Shown here piece by piece: positions 34,430 to 46,071 of a stretch of 64,000 bases of DNA. The notes under the pieces are model-generated. The model had not been told where the DNA came from. It did no database searches and saw only the letters and a list, made by a program, of their open reading frames with translations. Each line of letters starts with the position of its first letter. Positions within the stretch are counted from its first letter, which is position 1. The position numbers were made by a program, and so were the translations under genes. The DNA comes from Anoplopoma fimbria (lineage: Eukaryota; Chordata; Actinopteri; Perciformes; Anoplopomatidae), in NCBI RefSeq assembly GCF_027596085.1, contig NW_026553451.1, forward strand, positions 21,900 through 85,899. Reading direction: 5' to 3'.

Positions 34430-35380
34430 AATTAACAATGTAATACTGATGGTAAAGGCACACCCACTGTCATGCACTGCATAAAATAAGGATCAGACTT
34501 CCTCCTCAGGCTCAGTTGATGTTTGAGGAAGACAGTCGTGTGAACCGACGGTTTCCGCTTCGCCTCAATCTGCCACCACTTTAGGTGAAACTACTGTCAC
34601 TTCAAACTCAACTGATCCCCAAGTTACATTAGCACCGACCACTACTCACCTTGCAAGAATGACTTCTACTGACCCATCAACTTCCCCAACATCTCAGAAT
34701 AGTTTGTCCGTTTCATCAAGCAGCTTTTCTCCTGATCAAACTAGCACAGCTGCCTTTCAAACCGGGAATGCTTCTCTTCCAACATTCAGTGATTCTCCTT
34801 CAAACTCCACTAGTCCTCCAGCTTCGACAGCTCATCACATCTTCCCAACTCATAGTCCGCCTTCCACTTCAGCTCCTTCTGAAACCTCAAGCCTTCCAAC
34901 AATGTTTTACCCTCCGTCTTCTATTTCAAATTCCTCCACCCTGTGTTCCACACAAATATCTATTTCTCACTATTACCAGACTGTTCTTGGGTACTACCAA
35001 GTGTTATACCAATACCAGAATTACAACTAGCCGATGTTTTGCACTGAAGAATTCATGCTTGGCTTAACATCTCAATGAACAATTGATGTTTCTCTCAGTT
35101 GATCATGTTGCATCTATTCTTATAAAAAATTGCACTTAAATCTCTTCACTAATAGAAATTGTTGTGTAAAATCAATAGATTGTAGGCCGATTGTGTACAT
35201 TTTCCCTCCAAAAACGTGATTATGACATGAAATGATTTTATTCAATACGTTTATTTACCTCTTCAATGTGTTTTTAAATGCATTTCTTTGCCTTATGTAC
35301 AGCATTTTGAATTGCCTCTGTGTTGGAAAGGTGGTATGAAAATAAACTTGCATTGTGTTCAACCAAACAAACAGTATTTT
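34430..35380 (+). pseudogene. ENDOD1-type deletion chimera: promoter + Ser/Thr-rich ORF + 3' UTR
   Basis: 34430-34550 repeats the promoter (TATA-like at 34480-34490) and 5' UTR of the ENDOD1-like gene up to GAACCGACGG. There homology breaks off and an open frame rich in Ser, Thr and Pro runs to TAG at 35028-35030 (about 158 codons from the breakpoint; first ATG at 34659). From 35033 the sequence again matches the ENDOD1-like 3' UTR to the AATAAA at 35341. The simplest reading is an ENDOD1 paralogue that lost everything between its first exon and a mucin-like C-terminal region. The remaining frame still opens with a Met and could give a 123-residue peptide without signal sequence or nuclease domain. 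Confidence 0.6.
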
Positions 35381-37540
35381 TCAATATTTAAGGGAAAACT
35401 GCACAAAAAAACGGCACATAAACGCTGTTTAAAGCCAGTGAAGTCAAACTCTACTGGATGATGTTCTTTTTGTTTTTGACAAAGCAGAGTTTTCATCAAC
35501 AAGAGTCCCATAGACTCTCCCATGTTGCCAGGTCAAGTGTCAGTTTGACTGACAGTTTAACATTCATAAGAGAGAGTCATTCGTCTTGATTGCAAAACCC
35601 CACTGATGACATTTATTGACATCTGTACAGACACAGTGAGAGACACACAGACACCAGCAACCTCTGACTGAAATCAGTTGACTTTTAAAACTGTCCTGCT
35701 GCAGGTGACCTAGTTGAAAGGGACCAATATGGTCCAACCAAAACAATAAAAAGCAATAAATAGTTCCATGAATTCAACATCATATATAAAAAGGAATACA
35801 AATAATACACATTTACATAAATACAAATCCCTAGGAAGAATTCAATTAGACACTTGGATCAATTTGATTATACAAATCAGCTCTGTTTCTGCCTGGACTC
35901 CCCCTCCTCATTGCAATGAATGGTTTGCTCCTGGAGCTCTTAACCAAAATAAAATCCTGCTGAGGAAAAGAAGAAGAAGAAGAAGAAGAAGAAGAAGGAG
36001 GAGGAGGAGGAGGAGGAGGTGAGTACTAGACAGTCGTTGTCGTTGGCTTACTTCTGTTAGCTGCTCGTTAAATCGCAGAAATAATACATTTTAGTCCACA
36101 AAATACTATTTCTTAATTGTGAACACACTGATATTTGTTTCATATGTTGACGACAAAAATGTTTAATTAATTGGAGTATTGTATCACAGGTAAATAGATC
36201 AGAGTTGGACAGTAGTGTCTCTATGAAATTAAAGTGGCATTCGATCAAAATGCCCACTAGGTGGCGTAAATGTACTTTTAAGGTTGACTCATCAAAGTCT
36301 GGATTGAGGAGCTCAGAGATCTGCAGAGCTAAAAAAATTCAAAATTCTTTTTGTTACACCTGAAGGCATCAACCCCTTCACTGTGAAATGAGGTTGAATA
36401 GCTCCTCCAAACGATGTTCGCTGCTTGTGTTTTCCCCTAAAGTGTTGACTTTCATCATCTCAAAGCGAGAGTTTAACCCAAAATCAAAGATACATATTTT
36501 TCCTCTTACCTGTCGTGTTATTTAATAATCTTGATGTTTTGGTGTGAGTTGATATGGTTGAAAGAAAATAGTTCCTAAATGAAACAGCTGACAACAACGT
36601 CTGTGGATTATCTTAGTATTTTTTTATTCAGGCTGAACTGTCCCTTTAAACATCTTTCGTCTTCTTTTGTTTTTGATATTGTTCTTTTGTTTTAATAAAC
36701 ACTTGCTTGTTGTCCTTTGATTTGTGAACAAGTCAGTAACCAACCTTTATCACTATCAGAAAATATTGCAACATATATTTATTTTATTCAAGTTACCCTG
36801 TTACTTTACAACATTACTGCATTCACTTTAGTTGTCTTCTACTATCAGCACTTGTATTCAATGATCTGTCATTCAATCAGTGATGTCAGGTTTCTGTCTT
36901 TTATGTGGTGGGGCTACCATTTGGTTTATATATTTGGATCAAAGATTGTAAAATTTTAATTAAAATTGATTTAAAGTTTTGATAATAGAAATATAACTCC
37001 TTATATTCTCTTAACTCATTCTGTTCAGCATTCAGCCCATCCAACTGACATAAGGCCAGATACCCACAGAGATGACTCAACCATACACTCAGTCACATGT
37101 ACAGAGAAACTGTGCCTGGACAGTAGGGGGGAAACTGGACAGACTTGATTGAGGTGGCAAAGTACATTTCTGCATCATGACCAACAAACTACCTGATTAT
37201 CAGGTGAGAAATCAAAATCTCCCTTATGAGGGAAATGGAAACTTTCTACAAGGATGCGACTACAGTTTTTACTTGGTGCTGTTGATGCCAGGCTGTTCAC
37301 AAGATATATGACAACTTGGTTGTGTATTTCCTGTCTGTATCGTGACGACCCTCTCTGCCCTGTCTGCCTGTGGTTGCTTTCCCTGCAGGTACTGGAGGTG
37401 GGCGTGGCAGAGGGTCGTCGGCAGAGTGGTTGCACCTGAGCAGCTCTATGTTATTTAAGAATCCCTCTTATATTTTGCCATTGAATTAATAAATAATTTC
37501 TCTCTCTCTCTCTCTCTCTCTCCTGCTATGAGCTCACACG
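35381..37540. other. Intergenic, no gene seen; (GAA)n/(GAG)n and (TC)n arrays
   Basis: Contains a purine array at 35968-36018 (GAA then GAG units) and (TC)n at 37497-37521. No exon with splice-site support was found; frames here are low-complexity artefacts. Confidence 0.6.
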
Positions 37541-37581
37541 CTTTTGCTGATGATTAAACAGGAGTTAATCATCAGCAAAAG
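37541..37581. repeat. Perfect 17-bp inverted repeat (hairpin)
   Basis: CTTTTGCTGATGATTAA (37541-37557), 7-bp loop ACAGGAG, then its exact complement TTAATCATCAGCAAAAG (37565-37581). It lies 3' of the inhibitory Fc-receptor-like gene. Possible MITE remnant or cruciform. Confidence 0.9.
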
Positions 37582-37993
37582 GAATGAAGAGGTATTTGTT
37601 CACGGTTTTGATAGTCGACTGAATATACAAATAGGTTAGTGTGACTAGTTTCTAGTCCTAATTTTAGAATCACAAAGGATTTGAAACTAACACCCACACT
37701 TCTAGATACAAGAACTATAAGTTCCATTGCTTCAAAGGTTTAAAGCTTATAAACATGTTTTTATTAATGTCATTTTTTCCTTTGTGCATATTTTTCAACG
37801 AAAAGAAAGTATTTCTGTTTTGGATAATGAATCAGGTTTTTTCTTTACATTACATTTACATTACATTACAGTTTTAAGAAACCGTAATCAAACAGACATT
37901 GAACATGATTTCAGTTTAATACATGAACATGTAAAAATAAAACATTTCAACACTGGTTCTGGTGTTTCCCCTCAGTGTTTCCCCTCAGGTGTT

Positions 37994-40900
37994 TCATGGT
38001 TTGATTGTTGAGTAGGTTGATGAAGAATCGAATCCTGAGGAAAAAAAACACATGCATTACATTACATTACATTACAGGCATTTAGCAGACGCTTTTATCC
38101 AAAGCGACTTACAGGAAGTGTATTCAACATAGGTATTCAAGAGAACTACTAGTCACCAGAAGTCATAAGTGCATCTCCTTTCTTAAACAAGCATCTTAAA
38201 GCATAAACCAGAGCAAAAGTATAGTGCAGAGGCAAATTACTACGAGTACAATAATTGCAACAGACTAATACGAATATAATAAGTGCTACAAACTACTACG
38301 AATAGGATAAGTGCAGTAAACGAATACGAATACAATAAGTGCTACGAGGAAGGCTCAGGGTAGGGCTTCATGAAGAGGTGAGTTTTCAGCCTGCGCCGAC
38401 ATGCAAACTATTAAGCTGTTAAAAACATTTATTTGATTACTTTATTATATTTTGTCGCAAAGTACCTTGTCAGTAAAGCTTTAAAATAAATGCAATGAAA
38501 TAAAAAAAAGTGCAAAATGTCACTCTAGAATGTAGTAGAAGTTGAAAGTACCATAAAATAGAAATACTAGGTACTTAAGTAAATATAATTACTTTCAAAA
38601 TTGCTTTCCACAACTGCGTTTATTGTGATGGGAAATTTCTGGACATTAATATTAGTACCCATTGACCCCCCCCCCAAAAAAAACAGCTTTTATAGTGAAA
38701 GCAATAATAACAACAATATCTACTTAGACTGATGTGAACAACGGCCATGAAAGACACAAACAATTCCCTCTATTGTTTTATGTCTTTATCCTCCAATTGA
38801 ATCGACCCCATATATTGATGAGTTTTTACAAAAATGTAGATGAGAGGGCCAGTATTTATTTCAAGCACGTCAAAACAATTACACATGACCTGAGAGTATG
38901 ACTCATCAATCTGGCTGGGTCTTCCTTTCTTGACAGTTTTCTTTTTTCTATTATATCAACCATTGCTAGTTATTTTGGACAGTGATCTATACAGTGTTTG
39001 TATTCGTGTGTGTGTTACCTCTGTCCTCCTTTGGTTGCACTTCCTGTGTGATAGTGACATTCGTGTATAACACATCAGCGTCGGTTTTACCTGCAGCACA
39101 ACATTTTACACTGTTACACATTTAGGTTCACATGCTTTTGGGCAGATTACAGGAACTCAGAAATGCTGATTGGAAATCCTGTAAAAACTTTTCTATGAAT
39201 CAGAATCAGAGGACTTTTATGTATTTCTCTGTATGTATGTATGTATGTATGTATGTATGTATGTATGTATGTATGTATGTATGTATGTATGTATGTAGGT
39301 AGGTAGGTAGGTAGGTAGGTAGGTAGGTAGGTTACTTTGCAAATCATGTTTAGTACTGTAGGATACATGTGTTGTTGGTTTTGTGGGTTTCAAGGGATTT
39401 GTTGACCATAAAATACAATATCCCCTTATCTGAAATCTGAATTTTCTCTGATTTACATTACATTACATTACTGTCATTTAGCAGACGCTTTTATCCAAAG
39501 CGACTTACAGGAAGATTTAATGTTCTTGACAGGAGAAATATGAGCATACCAAATGAAGTTTGGTTTACATGAAACCAGGCTGACCTTTGTAGTTCCTCCA
39601 GAGGCACAGCAGCGTCACACAGGCCGCCAGGAAGAGGCAAACGCCCACCACAGGAAGTAGAATGTGTGAAGGAGAGCAATGAGAAGATTCAGGACGCCCA
39701 GCTTCTACACAACAAATGATTAAAAAAAAACCAGTTTGACCTCAATTCAAAACACAAAAACATCTCTACGTATCTATGTGGTTGGCGGTGCATCTCTTAT
39801 CGCCTCACCCATCTCCTAGTATTCAACAAAGCATCTCTCTCATTGGCTCACCTCTGACAGCCAGCCAGCTGTTTCGTGATTCTCCAGCTCCAAAGATGGT
39901 ACACTTGTAGAGACCTTCATCAGACTTCAAAACACGGTGGATGGTCATGTTTCCTGTCGAGCTGCTGTGGATCAGGACGCCATCTTTATAGAATTCAGCC
40001 GTGAGATTGGAAGAGGACGTCGTCATTTTTATGCAGTGAAGAGTCACAGATTCTCCCTCCTGCACAGGGAAGACAGGACTCTCCAGGATCACAGAGCCTG
40101 CTGAGTGACAGAACGGCAGAAAGGTCAAAAACAATTATCAGGTTCAAGTATTAGTGTTTGAGTATTGTGTTACTTTCAGACAGAACCAGGCTAGCTGTTT
40201 CCCCCTGCTTCCAGTATTTGTGCTAAGCTAAGCTAACTTGGCTGTTGGCTATAGCTACACATGTCCCAAACTTTCCTTTAACTATGTCATGCCATGTCTG
40301 TCCAGCTTGGTCTCACTAAAGGGCATATGAAGACAATTTGTAAATAATCTAGCATGCGTAAAATCACCAATCTTGCTTTTTGTGCATTTTACAACATAGT
40401 CTGTACTGACTGTAATTTAAACTCATATGTGTGAATACGCTATACTCATAGCAAGTGATGTAGTATAAAAAGTGAGCAAGACTACTGATGGCCAATGGGT
40501 AGAACAAACACAGGACTTTCACCCAGGAGATCAGAGTTCGAGACACTAGTTTGCGTCTCAAAGTTTCGTTGAGTTATTTTTGAAGTTCTGTTAGTGATGT
40601 TTGTGGTATTTATTATGTACTGTTATTAAATTGTTTACGTTTGACTTAGGTACACGCTAAATGGTTGTGTTGCTTAAAGCCAACTCCGGCGGTTTCACGG
40701 TAACAATGTGGCGTAAAATGTAATGCAATACACCTAAAATGCTTAATCATAACACACGGAATGTGCTTAAAATGTCGTGCTATTTATATACCTTTCAATG
40801 AGATCAGGTTGGTCCACCTTTTCTACTAAGAGGCTACGATCATTATCCCCACAATGTCAAGAAGACAACATTGCTGCAGGTTGTTTTAAGTGTCTCAACA

Positions 40901-42423
40901 GTTGATCAGTGCTGCTTATTTTCTGGTGAGGCCTGGTGAACCAGACACGCTCTGCATGCAGTTGAGGGTTTGCATGTTGGATATGTAGTGCTGCGGTGAT
41001 ATTTTTGTGTTGGTAGTTCGGTCAAACCCACCAGTCACAGTGATGTTGACGGCATCGCTGCACTCTCCAGGTCCAAACTCACACCAGTACACTCCAGTGT
41101 CTAATGGGAGAAGGTCATCAATTAAGCACTGGGACTCCTTTCTTGTCCCCCAATTGACGGAGCACTCTTTGTTTATGTGCGTGGATGTGTTTCTCTTAAT
41201 TCTCCATAAAGAGGAGTTTCCTGACTCCCCACAGCTCAGCGTTACAGACTCGTACAAAAAGTACTGTGATCTGTTGGGAGTGAGTCTCAGAGAGGCTGAA
41301 AGAAAAAGAGAGATGATGACAAATTGAGATTTGCATTGTATATGTGTTCACACTGCGAGCAACAGAAGTCCTTTGAATTCTTGCAAAGGGTTAACAGCCA
41401 ATGTGCTGCCTGACGCGTTTGTTACATTTGTTGCTTCTTAGTTTCACGACAGATGTGATACGGACAATGATCCCTAGTTATAAGCCTCTCTCTTCAACTT
41501 ATCTGCAAAAACAATGGTTTGGAGAATGGTTGGGTCCATTGTTGGGGTTCATGAGAAGCTGTAATTTTGTTGAGCTTATTTTCCGGCCTAACTTTTAATG
41601 CAACATAACACCAAAGTCCTGATTTCAACACCACCCACCGTTTCACAAGTTTGCAGCTGCACAATGTGACATACAGTAAACCTTGACAAAATGTCACTTA
41701 TCACCCACGTATCAAACCAGCTGCTGTGAGTGTGAAATAAAAATAACATGCTCACCTATGTTGAATACACTTCCTGTAAGTCGCTTTGGATAAAAGCGTC
41801 TGCTAAATGACTGTAATGTAATGTAAATGTAAAAGCTGCATTTCCTTTTTGCAGAGGCAAATAACGTTTCATCTGTAGCCTTTTGAACAACACGGCTAAG
41901 AAAGGGGGAATGATTTTGTATTTGCCTGGTTGAGGTTTTGTTGTCTTTTTGTTGCAGGGCTTCTCTGTAATTGTAAATAATTTGCATTTGCTTCAACTCA
42001 ATTCAACACTTAATTGCCGTTTCAACATAGTATATAGGAATTTGCTTGGTTGACCTCACATAAAACACTAGCAGTTAGATCAATTGATCTAACTGCTGGT
42101 ATTGATTCTGTGGTTTTCATGAAAAAAATACCGTAGTAATATGTACAGGCATTTAGTAGAACGATATAAATTCATTAATTAGATTCTAATTTCAAATGTC
42201 CGTGAACAGTTAGATGCTTCCTCTTGTAACATCAGTTTTTATTTTTTAATCAGCTTACTGCTTGTTGAATCAAAGCACAAAGTAGATTCAATAAAACTTA
42301 CATTACAGATGCTCATAAACATGGATGCACAGACACATAAACACACTATTAGTCACGTAATAGTCTTTATACTTATAGTACATTGTACTCACCGACAATC
42401 GTGCACAGTGTTGTGATCTCCAT
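37994..42423 (-). CDS. Fc-receptor-like protein, inhibitory type (two ITIM-like motifs)
   Basis: Six exons on the minus strand: complement(42393..42423), (41032..41295), (39852..40100), (39585..39704), (39019..39090), (37994..38034); 258 aa, all phase-1 junctions. Ig domain 1 has YESVTLSCGESGNSSLW ... TGVYWCEFGPGECSDAV, and domain 2 ILESPVFPVQEGESVTLHC ... EFYKDGVLIH ... EGLYKCTI, the teleost FCRL pattern. The membrane segment (ILLPVVGVCLFLAACVTLLC) has no charged residue. The cytoplasmic exons encode VLYTNV and STYSTI, both fitting the ITIM consensus S/I/V/L-x-Y-x-x-I/V/L, so recruitment of SHP-type phosphatases is expected. The first coding exon (MEITTLCTIV) is 31 bp, as in the sister gene at 22024, and likewise too short for a whole signal peptide; a mini-exon is probably missing from the model. 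It faces the activating gene across the ENDOD1-like cluster. Confidence 0.8.
38055..38400 (-). mobile_element. SINE-like repeat (family 2), minus orientation
   Basis: Reverse complement of the 13618-13952 type: starts with a TTACA array, then gcatttagcagacgctttta and the body. It lies in the last intron of the inhibitory Fc-receptor-like gene. Confidence 0.75.
39231..39331. repeat. (GTAT)n/(GTAG)n microsatellite
   Basis: About 16 GTAT units followed by about 8 GTAG units, in the intron between the membrane exon and first tail exon of the inhibitory Fc-receptor-like gene. Confidence 0.97.
39459..39515 (-). mobile_element. SINE tail fragment
   Basis: Only the shared tail (TTACATTACA ... GCAGACGCTTTTATCCAAAG) is present. 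A plus-oriented tail fragment of the same type is at 41757-41830. Confidence 0.75.
42070..42097. repeat. Perfect 28-bp palindrome
   Basis: AGCAGTTAGATCAA followed directly by its complement TTGATCTAACTGCT, without a loop. It lies in the first intron of the inhibitory Fc-receptor-like gene. A symmetric protein-binding site or a small foldback remnant are both possible. Confidence 0.9.
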
Positions 42424-43704
42424 GCTTGACTGACTGAGGGGCTGCATCACACCCCTGATGTGACTTTATGTCGTGAGGACATTGTTTGGGCAGGATGTGT
42501 GAGCCAAGCACTTTAAAACCACAAATGTCAAAAGCTTTACTTTTTCTAACCAGATGACCTAAAATGTGTCACCATGCAAATAGGAAGTGTTTCTTGATTT
42601 TTTTTATCTCTGTCTTAGTAGTGATAGAAAATCATGCTGCTTTGTAGAGAAAACCTAAATCCTGCAGGACAATCTTTTGGCCCAAGTTTATTTCTAGAAT
42701 TTCTAGAGTATAATATTAGTTTATTAATCAAAGTTAAGCCCATGTTTGTGTTTGTTAAAATGTCAAAATGTTGCATGTGATCTGGTATAGTTTAGGTTTA
42801 CACAATAGTTTAATGCATATTTTAACGCATTGGTTTTGTGCCATAAGTCAGAGTGTACAAAAGTGTAGAAAAGTTAGGACTTTATGTTTAACATTTAAGC
42901 CACAAATTAAATGAACCCGTTCATGTTCCCCGACCATATCAATGGACATAAGACTTCTAGTGAGTCTACATCTATGATCACTGTCCTCTGAGTTCACCCA
43001 AATGCACAAACATATTTGATTGGATGTCTGAGTGCTACACATCATCTAAAGTGCACGCCTTCTTTTTCCAGGAAGCATGGCTGACGGTTTGACAAAGAGG
43101 GTGAGTAGGACACATTTTAATCTATTAATCATAGTGTTAAAGTAAAACATAGTTTGTTATTAAACTGCGTGAGATGTTAAGATCCATGTTTAAATATCAT
43201 TGGAAATAGACTGGGGATCTGAATGTATAGCAAATAGTAAAATGAATAAGGAAATACTGCTTTCATTTATTCTGACCTTTCAGATTTTCTTATAATAAAA
43301 TCAGTAACTTGTAACAAGGCTGCTGAATAAGCAAGCCCCAGTAATGATTTTAATCACAAAAGGTAGAGACATGGATCATTATATCAAAGATGAATGTTTT
43401 TGTTTTTGTTTTGTTATACTTTAATAGGAATAAATAACCTGAACAAAAAAGAAAAACAAAACCCACCTTTCTGCAAAGTCAGCAAAACATACACTTATCT
43501 AAAATAAGACTAAATGGCAAGACAATGAACAAATATTAAATCAGAATATTAATCCTGTGCCCTTAAGAGCACGTTAGGATTTTTTCAAATGTTTCTTCTT
43601 AACCATAAACACATTCATTTGAATAGATTAGATATTGATTACACAGAGACTATCGAGGATTCCACTGAATTTCTCTAGCTGGTTATCCCCACTGAGTCAT
43701 AACA

Positions 43705-45188
43705 CAGGTGCATCTCAATAAATTAGAATATCATGGAAAAGTTCGTTTATTTCGATAATTCAATTCAAAAAGTGAAACTCATATATTATATAGATTCATT
43801 ACACACAGAGTGAAATGTTTCAAGCGTTTATTTCTTTTCATTTGGATGATTATGGCTTACAGCTAATGAAAACCCAAAATTCAGTATCTCAGAAAATTAG
43901 AATATTACATAAGACCAATAATACAAAGGATTTTTAAAACAGAAATGTCAGCCTACTGAAAAGTATGTTCATATATATATGCACTCAATACTTGGTCGGG
44001 GCTCCTTTTGCATGAATTACTGCATCAATGCGGCGTGGCATGGAGGCGATCAGCCTGTGGCACTGCTGAGGTGTTATGGAAGCCCAGGTTGCTTTGATAG
44101 CGGCCTTCAGCTCGTCTGCATTGTTGGGTCTGGTGTCTCTCATCTTCCTCTTCACAATACCCAACAGATTCTCTATGGGGATCAGGTCAGGCGAGTTTGC
44201 TGGCCAATCAAGCACAGTGATACCACGGTCATTAAACCAGGTATTGGTACTTTTGGCAGTGTGGGCAGGTGCCAAGTCCTGCTGGAAAATGAAATCAGCA
44301 TCTCCATAAAGCTTGTCAGCGGAAGGAAGCATGAAGTGCTCTAAAATTTCCTGGTAGACGGCTGCGTTGACTTTGGACTTGATAAAACACAGTGGACCAA
44401 CACCAGCAGATGACATGGCTCCCCAAATCATCACTGACTGTGGAAACTTCACACTGGACTTCAAGCAACTTGGATTCTGTGCCTCTCCACTCTTCCTCCA
44501 GACTCTAGGACCTTGATTTCCAAATGAAATGCAAAATTTACTTTCATCGGAAAAGAGGACCACTTTGGACCACTGAGCAACAGTCCAGTCCTTTTTCTCC
44601 TTAGCCCAGGTAAGACACTTCTGACGTTGTCTCTGGTTCAGGAGTGGCTTGACACGAGGAATGCGACAGTTGTAGCCCGAGTCCTGGATACGTCTGTGCG
44701 TGGTGGCTCTTGATGCACTGACTCCAGCCTCAGTGCACTCCTTGTGAATCTCCCCCAAATTCTTGAATGGCCGTTGCTTCACAATCCTCTCAAGGCTGCA
44801 GTTATCCCTGTTGCTTGTGCACCTTTTTCTACCACACTTTTTCCTTCCACTCAACTTTCTATGAATATGCTTGGATACAGCACTCTGTGCCAACAATGAG
44901 CCAGCAATGACTGTCTTTAGCAATGACCATGATTTTAGTGGCTTAGAGACCACCCTTTCCTGATTTGGGTGGAGGAACTTTTTCACAATATTCTAATTTT
45001 CTGAGATACTGAATTTTGGGTTTTCATTAGCTGTAAGCCATAATCATCAAAATTAAAAGAAATAAACGCTTGAAATATTTCACTCTGTGTGTAATGAATC
45101 TATATAATATACGAGTTTCACTTTTTGAATTGAATTATCGAAATAAACGAACTTTTCCATGATATTCTAATTTATTGAGATGCACCTG
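43705..45188 (-). mobile_element. Tc1/mariner-like transposon
   Basis: About 1.48 kb bounded by terminal inverted repeats of roughly 200 bp that begin CAGGTGCATCTCAATAAATT at 43705 and end with the complement at 45188. The transposase lies between them. Tc1 elements duplicate a TA target; here the flanking dinucleotides are CA on the left and TG on the right, because the outside sequence is itself an inverted copy. Confidence 0.85.
43985..44986 (-). CDS. Tc1-like DD34E transposase
   Basis: Open frame of 333 residues that cuts and pastes Tc1-type elements. The N-terminal half carries the basic DNA-binding region (KLSGRKKCGRKRC). The catalytic triad is visible: D in LFSDESKF, D in FQQDLAPAH, E in SPDLIPIEN with 34 residues between the last two, the DD34E signature. 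The C-terminus KGAPTKY is the usual Tc1 ending. No stop or frameshift interrupts the catalytic part. The start is doubtful: the frame opens at GTG (44986) and the first internal ATG lies deep in the catalytic domain, so the original ATG may have mutated or initiation may be at a non-AUG codon. The start abuts the inner border of the right terminal repeat. Confidence 0.85.
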   Translation of the reverse strand: MKKFLHPNQERVVSKPLKSWSLLKTVIAGSLLAQSAVSKHIHRKLSGRKKCGRKRCTSNRDNCSLERIVKQRPFKNLGEIHKECTEAGVSASRATTHRRIQDSGYNCRIPRVKPLLNQRQRQKCLTWAKEKKDWTVAQWSKVVLFSDESKFCISFGNQGPRVWRKSGEAQNPSCLKSSVKFPQSVMIWGAMSSAGVGPLCFIKSKVNAAVYQEILEHFMLPSADKLYGDADFIFQQDLAPAHTAKSTNTWFNDRGITVLDWPANSPDLIPIENLLGIVKRKMRDTRPNNADELKAAIKATWASITPQQCHRLIASMPRRIDAVIHAKGAPTKY

Positions 45189-45935
45189 TGTTATGACTCA
45201 GTGGGGATAACCAGCTAGAGAAATTCAGTGGAATCCTCGATAGTCTCTGTGTAATCAATATCTAATCTATTAAAATGAATGTGTTTATGGTTAAGAAGAA
45301 ACATTTGAAAAAATCCTAACGTGCTCTTAAGGGCACAGGATTAATATTCTGATTTAATATTTGTTTATTGTCTTGCCATTTAGTCTTATTTTAGATAAGT
45401 GTATGTTTTGCTGACTTTGCAGAAAGGTGGGTTTTGTTTTTCTTTTTTGTTCAGGTTATTTATTCCTATTAAAGTATAACAAAACAAAAACAAAAACATT
45501 CATCTTTGATATAATGATCCATGTCTCTACCTTTTGTGATTAAAATCATTACTGGGGGCTTGCTTATTCAGCAACCTTGTTACAAGTTACTGATTTTATT
45601 ATAAGAAAATCTGAAAGGTCAGAATAAATGAAAGCAGTATTTCCTTATTCATTTTACTATTTGCCTTCCAGGGACATTCAGATCCCCAGTCTATTTCCAA
45701 TGATATTTAAACATGGATCTTAACATCTCACGCAGTTTAATAACAAACTATGTTTTACTTTAACACTATGATTAATAGATTAAAATGTGTCCTACTCACC
45801 CTCTTTGTCAAACCATCGGCCATGCTTCCTGGAAAAAGAAGGCGTGCACTTTAGATGATGTGTAGCACTCAGACATCCAATCAAATATGTTTGTGCATTT
45901 GGGTGAACTCAGAGGACAGTGATCATTACTGATTC

Positions 45936-46005
45936 CACTTTTTCAATTGAATTATCGAAATAAACGAACTTTTCCATGATATTCTAATCTATTGAGATGC
46001 ACCTG
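45936..46005. mobile_element. Extra Tc1 terminal-repeat fragment
   Basis: About 70 bp matching the outer end of the Tc1 terminal repeat (CACTTTTT to GAGATGCACCTG), ending at 46005 followed by TA. It sits about 10 bp outside the right arm of the palindrome and implies a second element or a rearranged end. Confidence 0.85.
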
Positions 46006-46071
46006 TATATGTGCATGACTGCACTTTTAGTTTCACTTTGTCTGCAGCACACGTGAAGGCTCCACGTGCAG

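Larger units (their letters stand above)
42974..45926. repeat. 3-kb palindrome: two inverted arms around a Tc1 transposase
   Basis: Left arm 42974-43906 and right arm 44987-45926 are inverted copies about 935 bp long with very few differences (for instance a small indel near 43220 versus about 45664-45670). Only the inner about 210 bp of each arm are transposon terminal repeat; the outer about 730 bp are other sequence. The 1.1-kb centre is the transposase gene. Confidence 0.9.

Noticed and set aside
35768..36022. Frame ending in a poly-arginine run
   Set aside because: Translation of the (GAA)/(GAG) purine array; no homologue or splice support.
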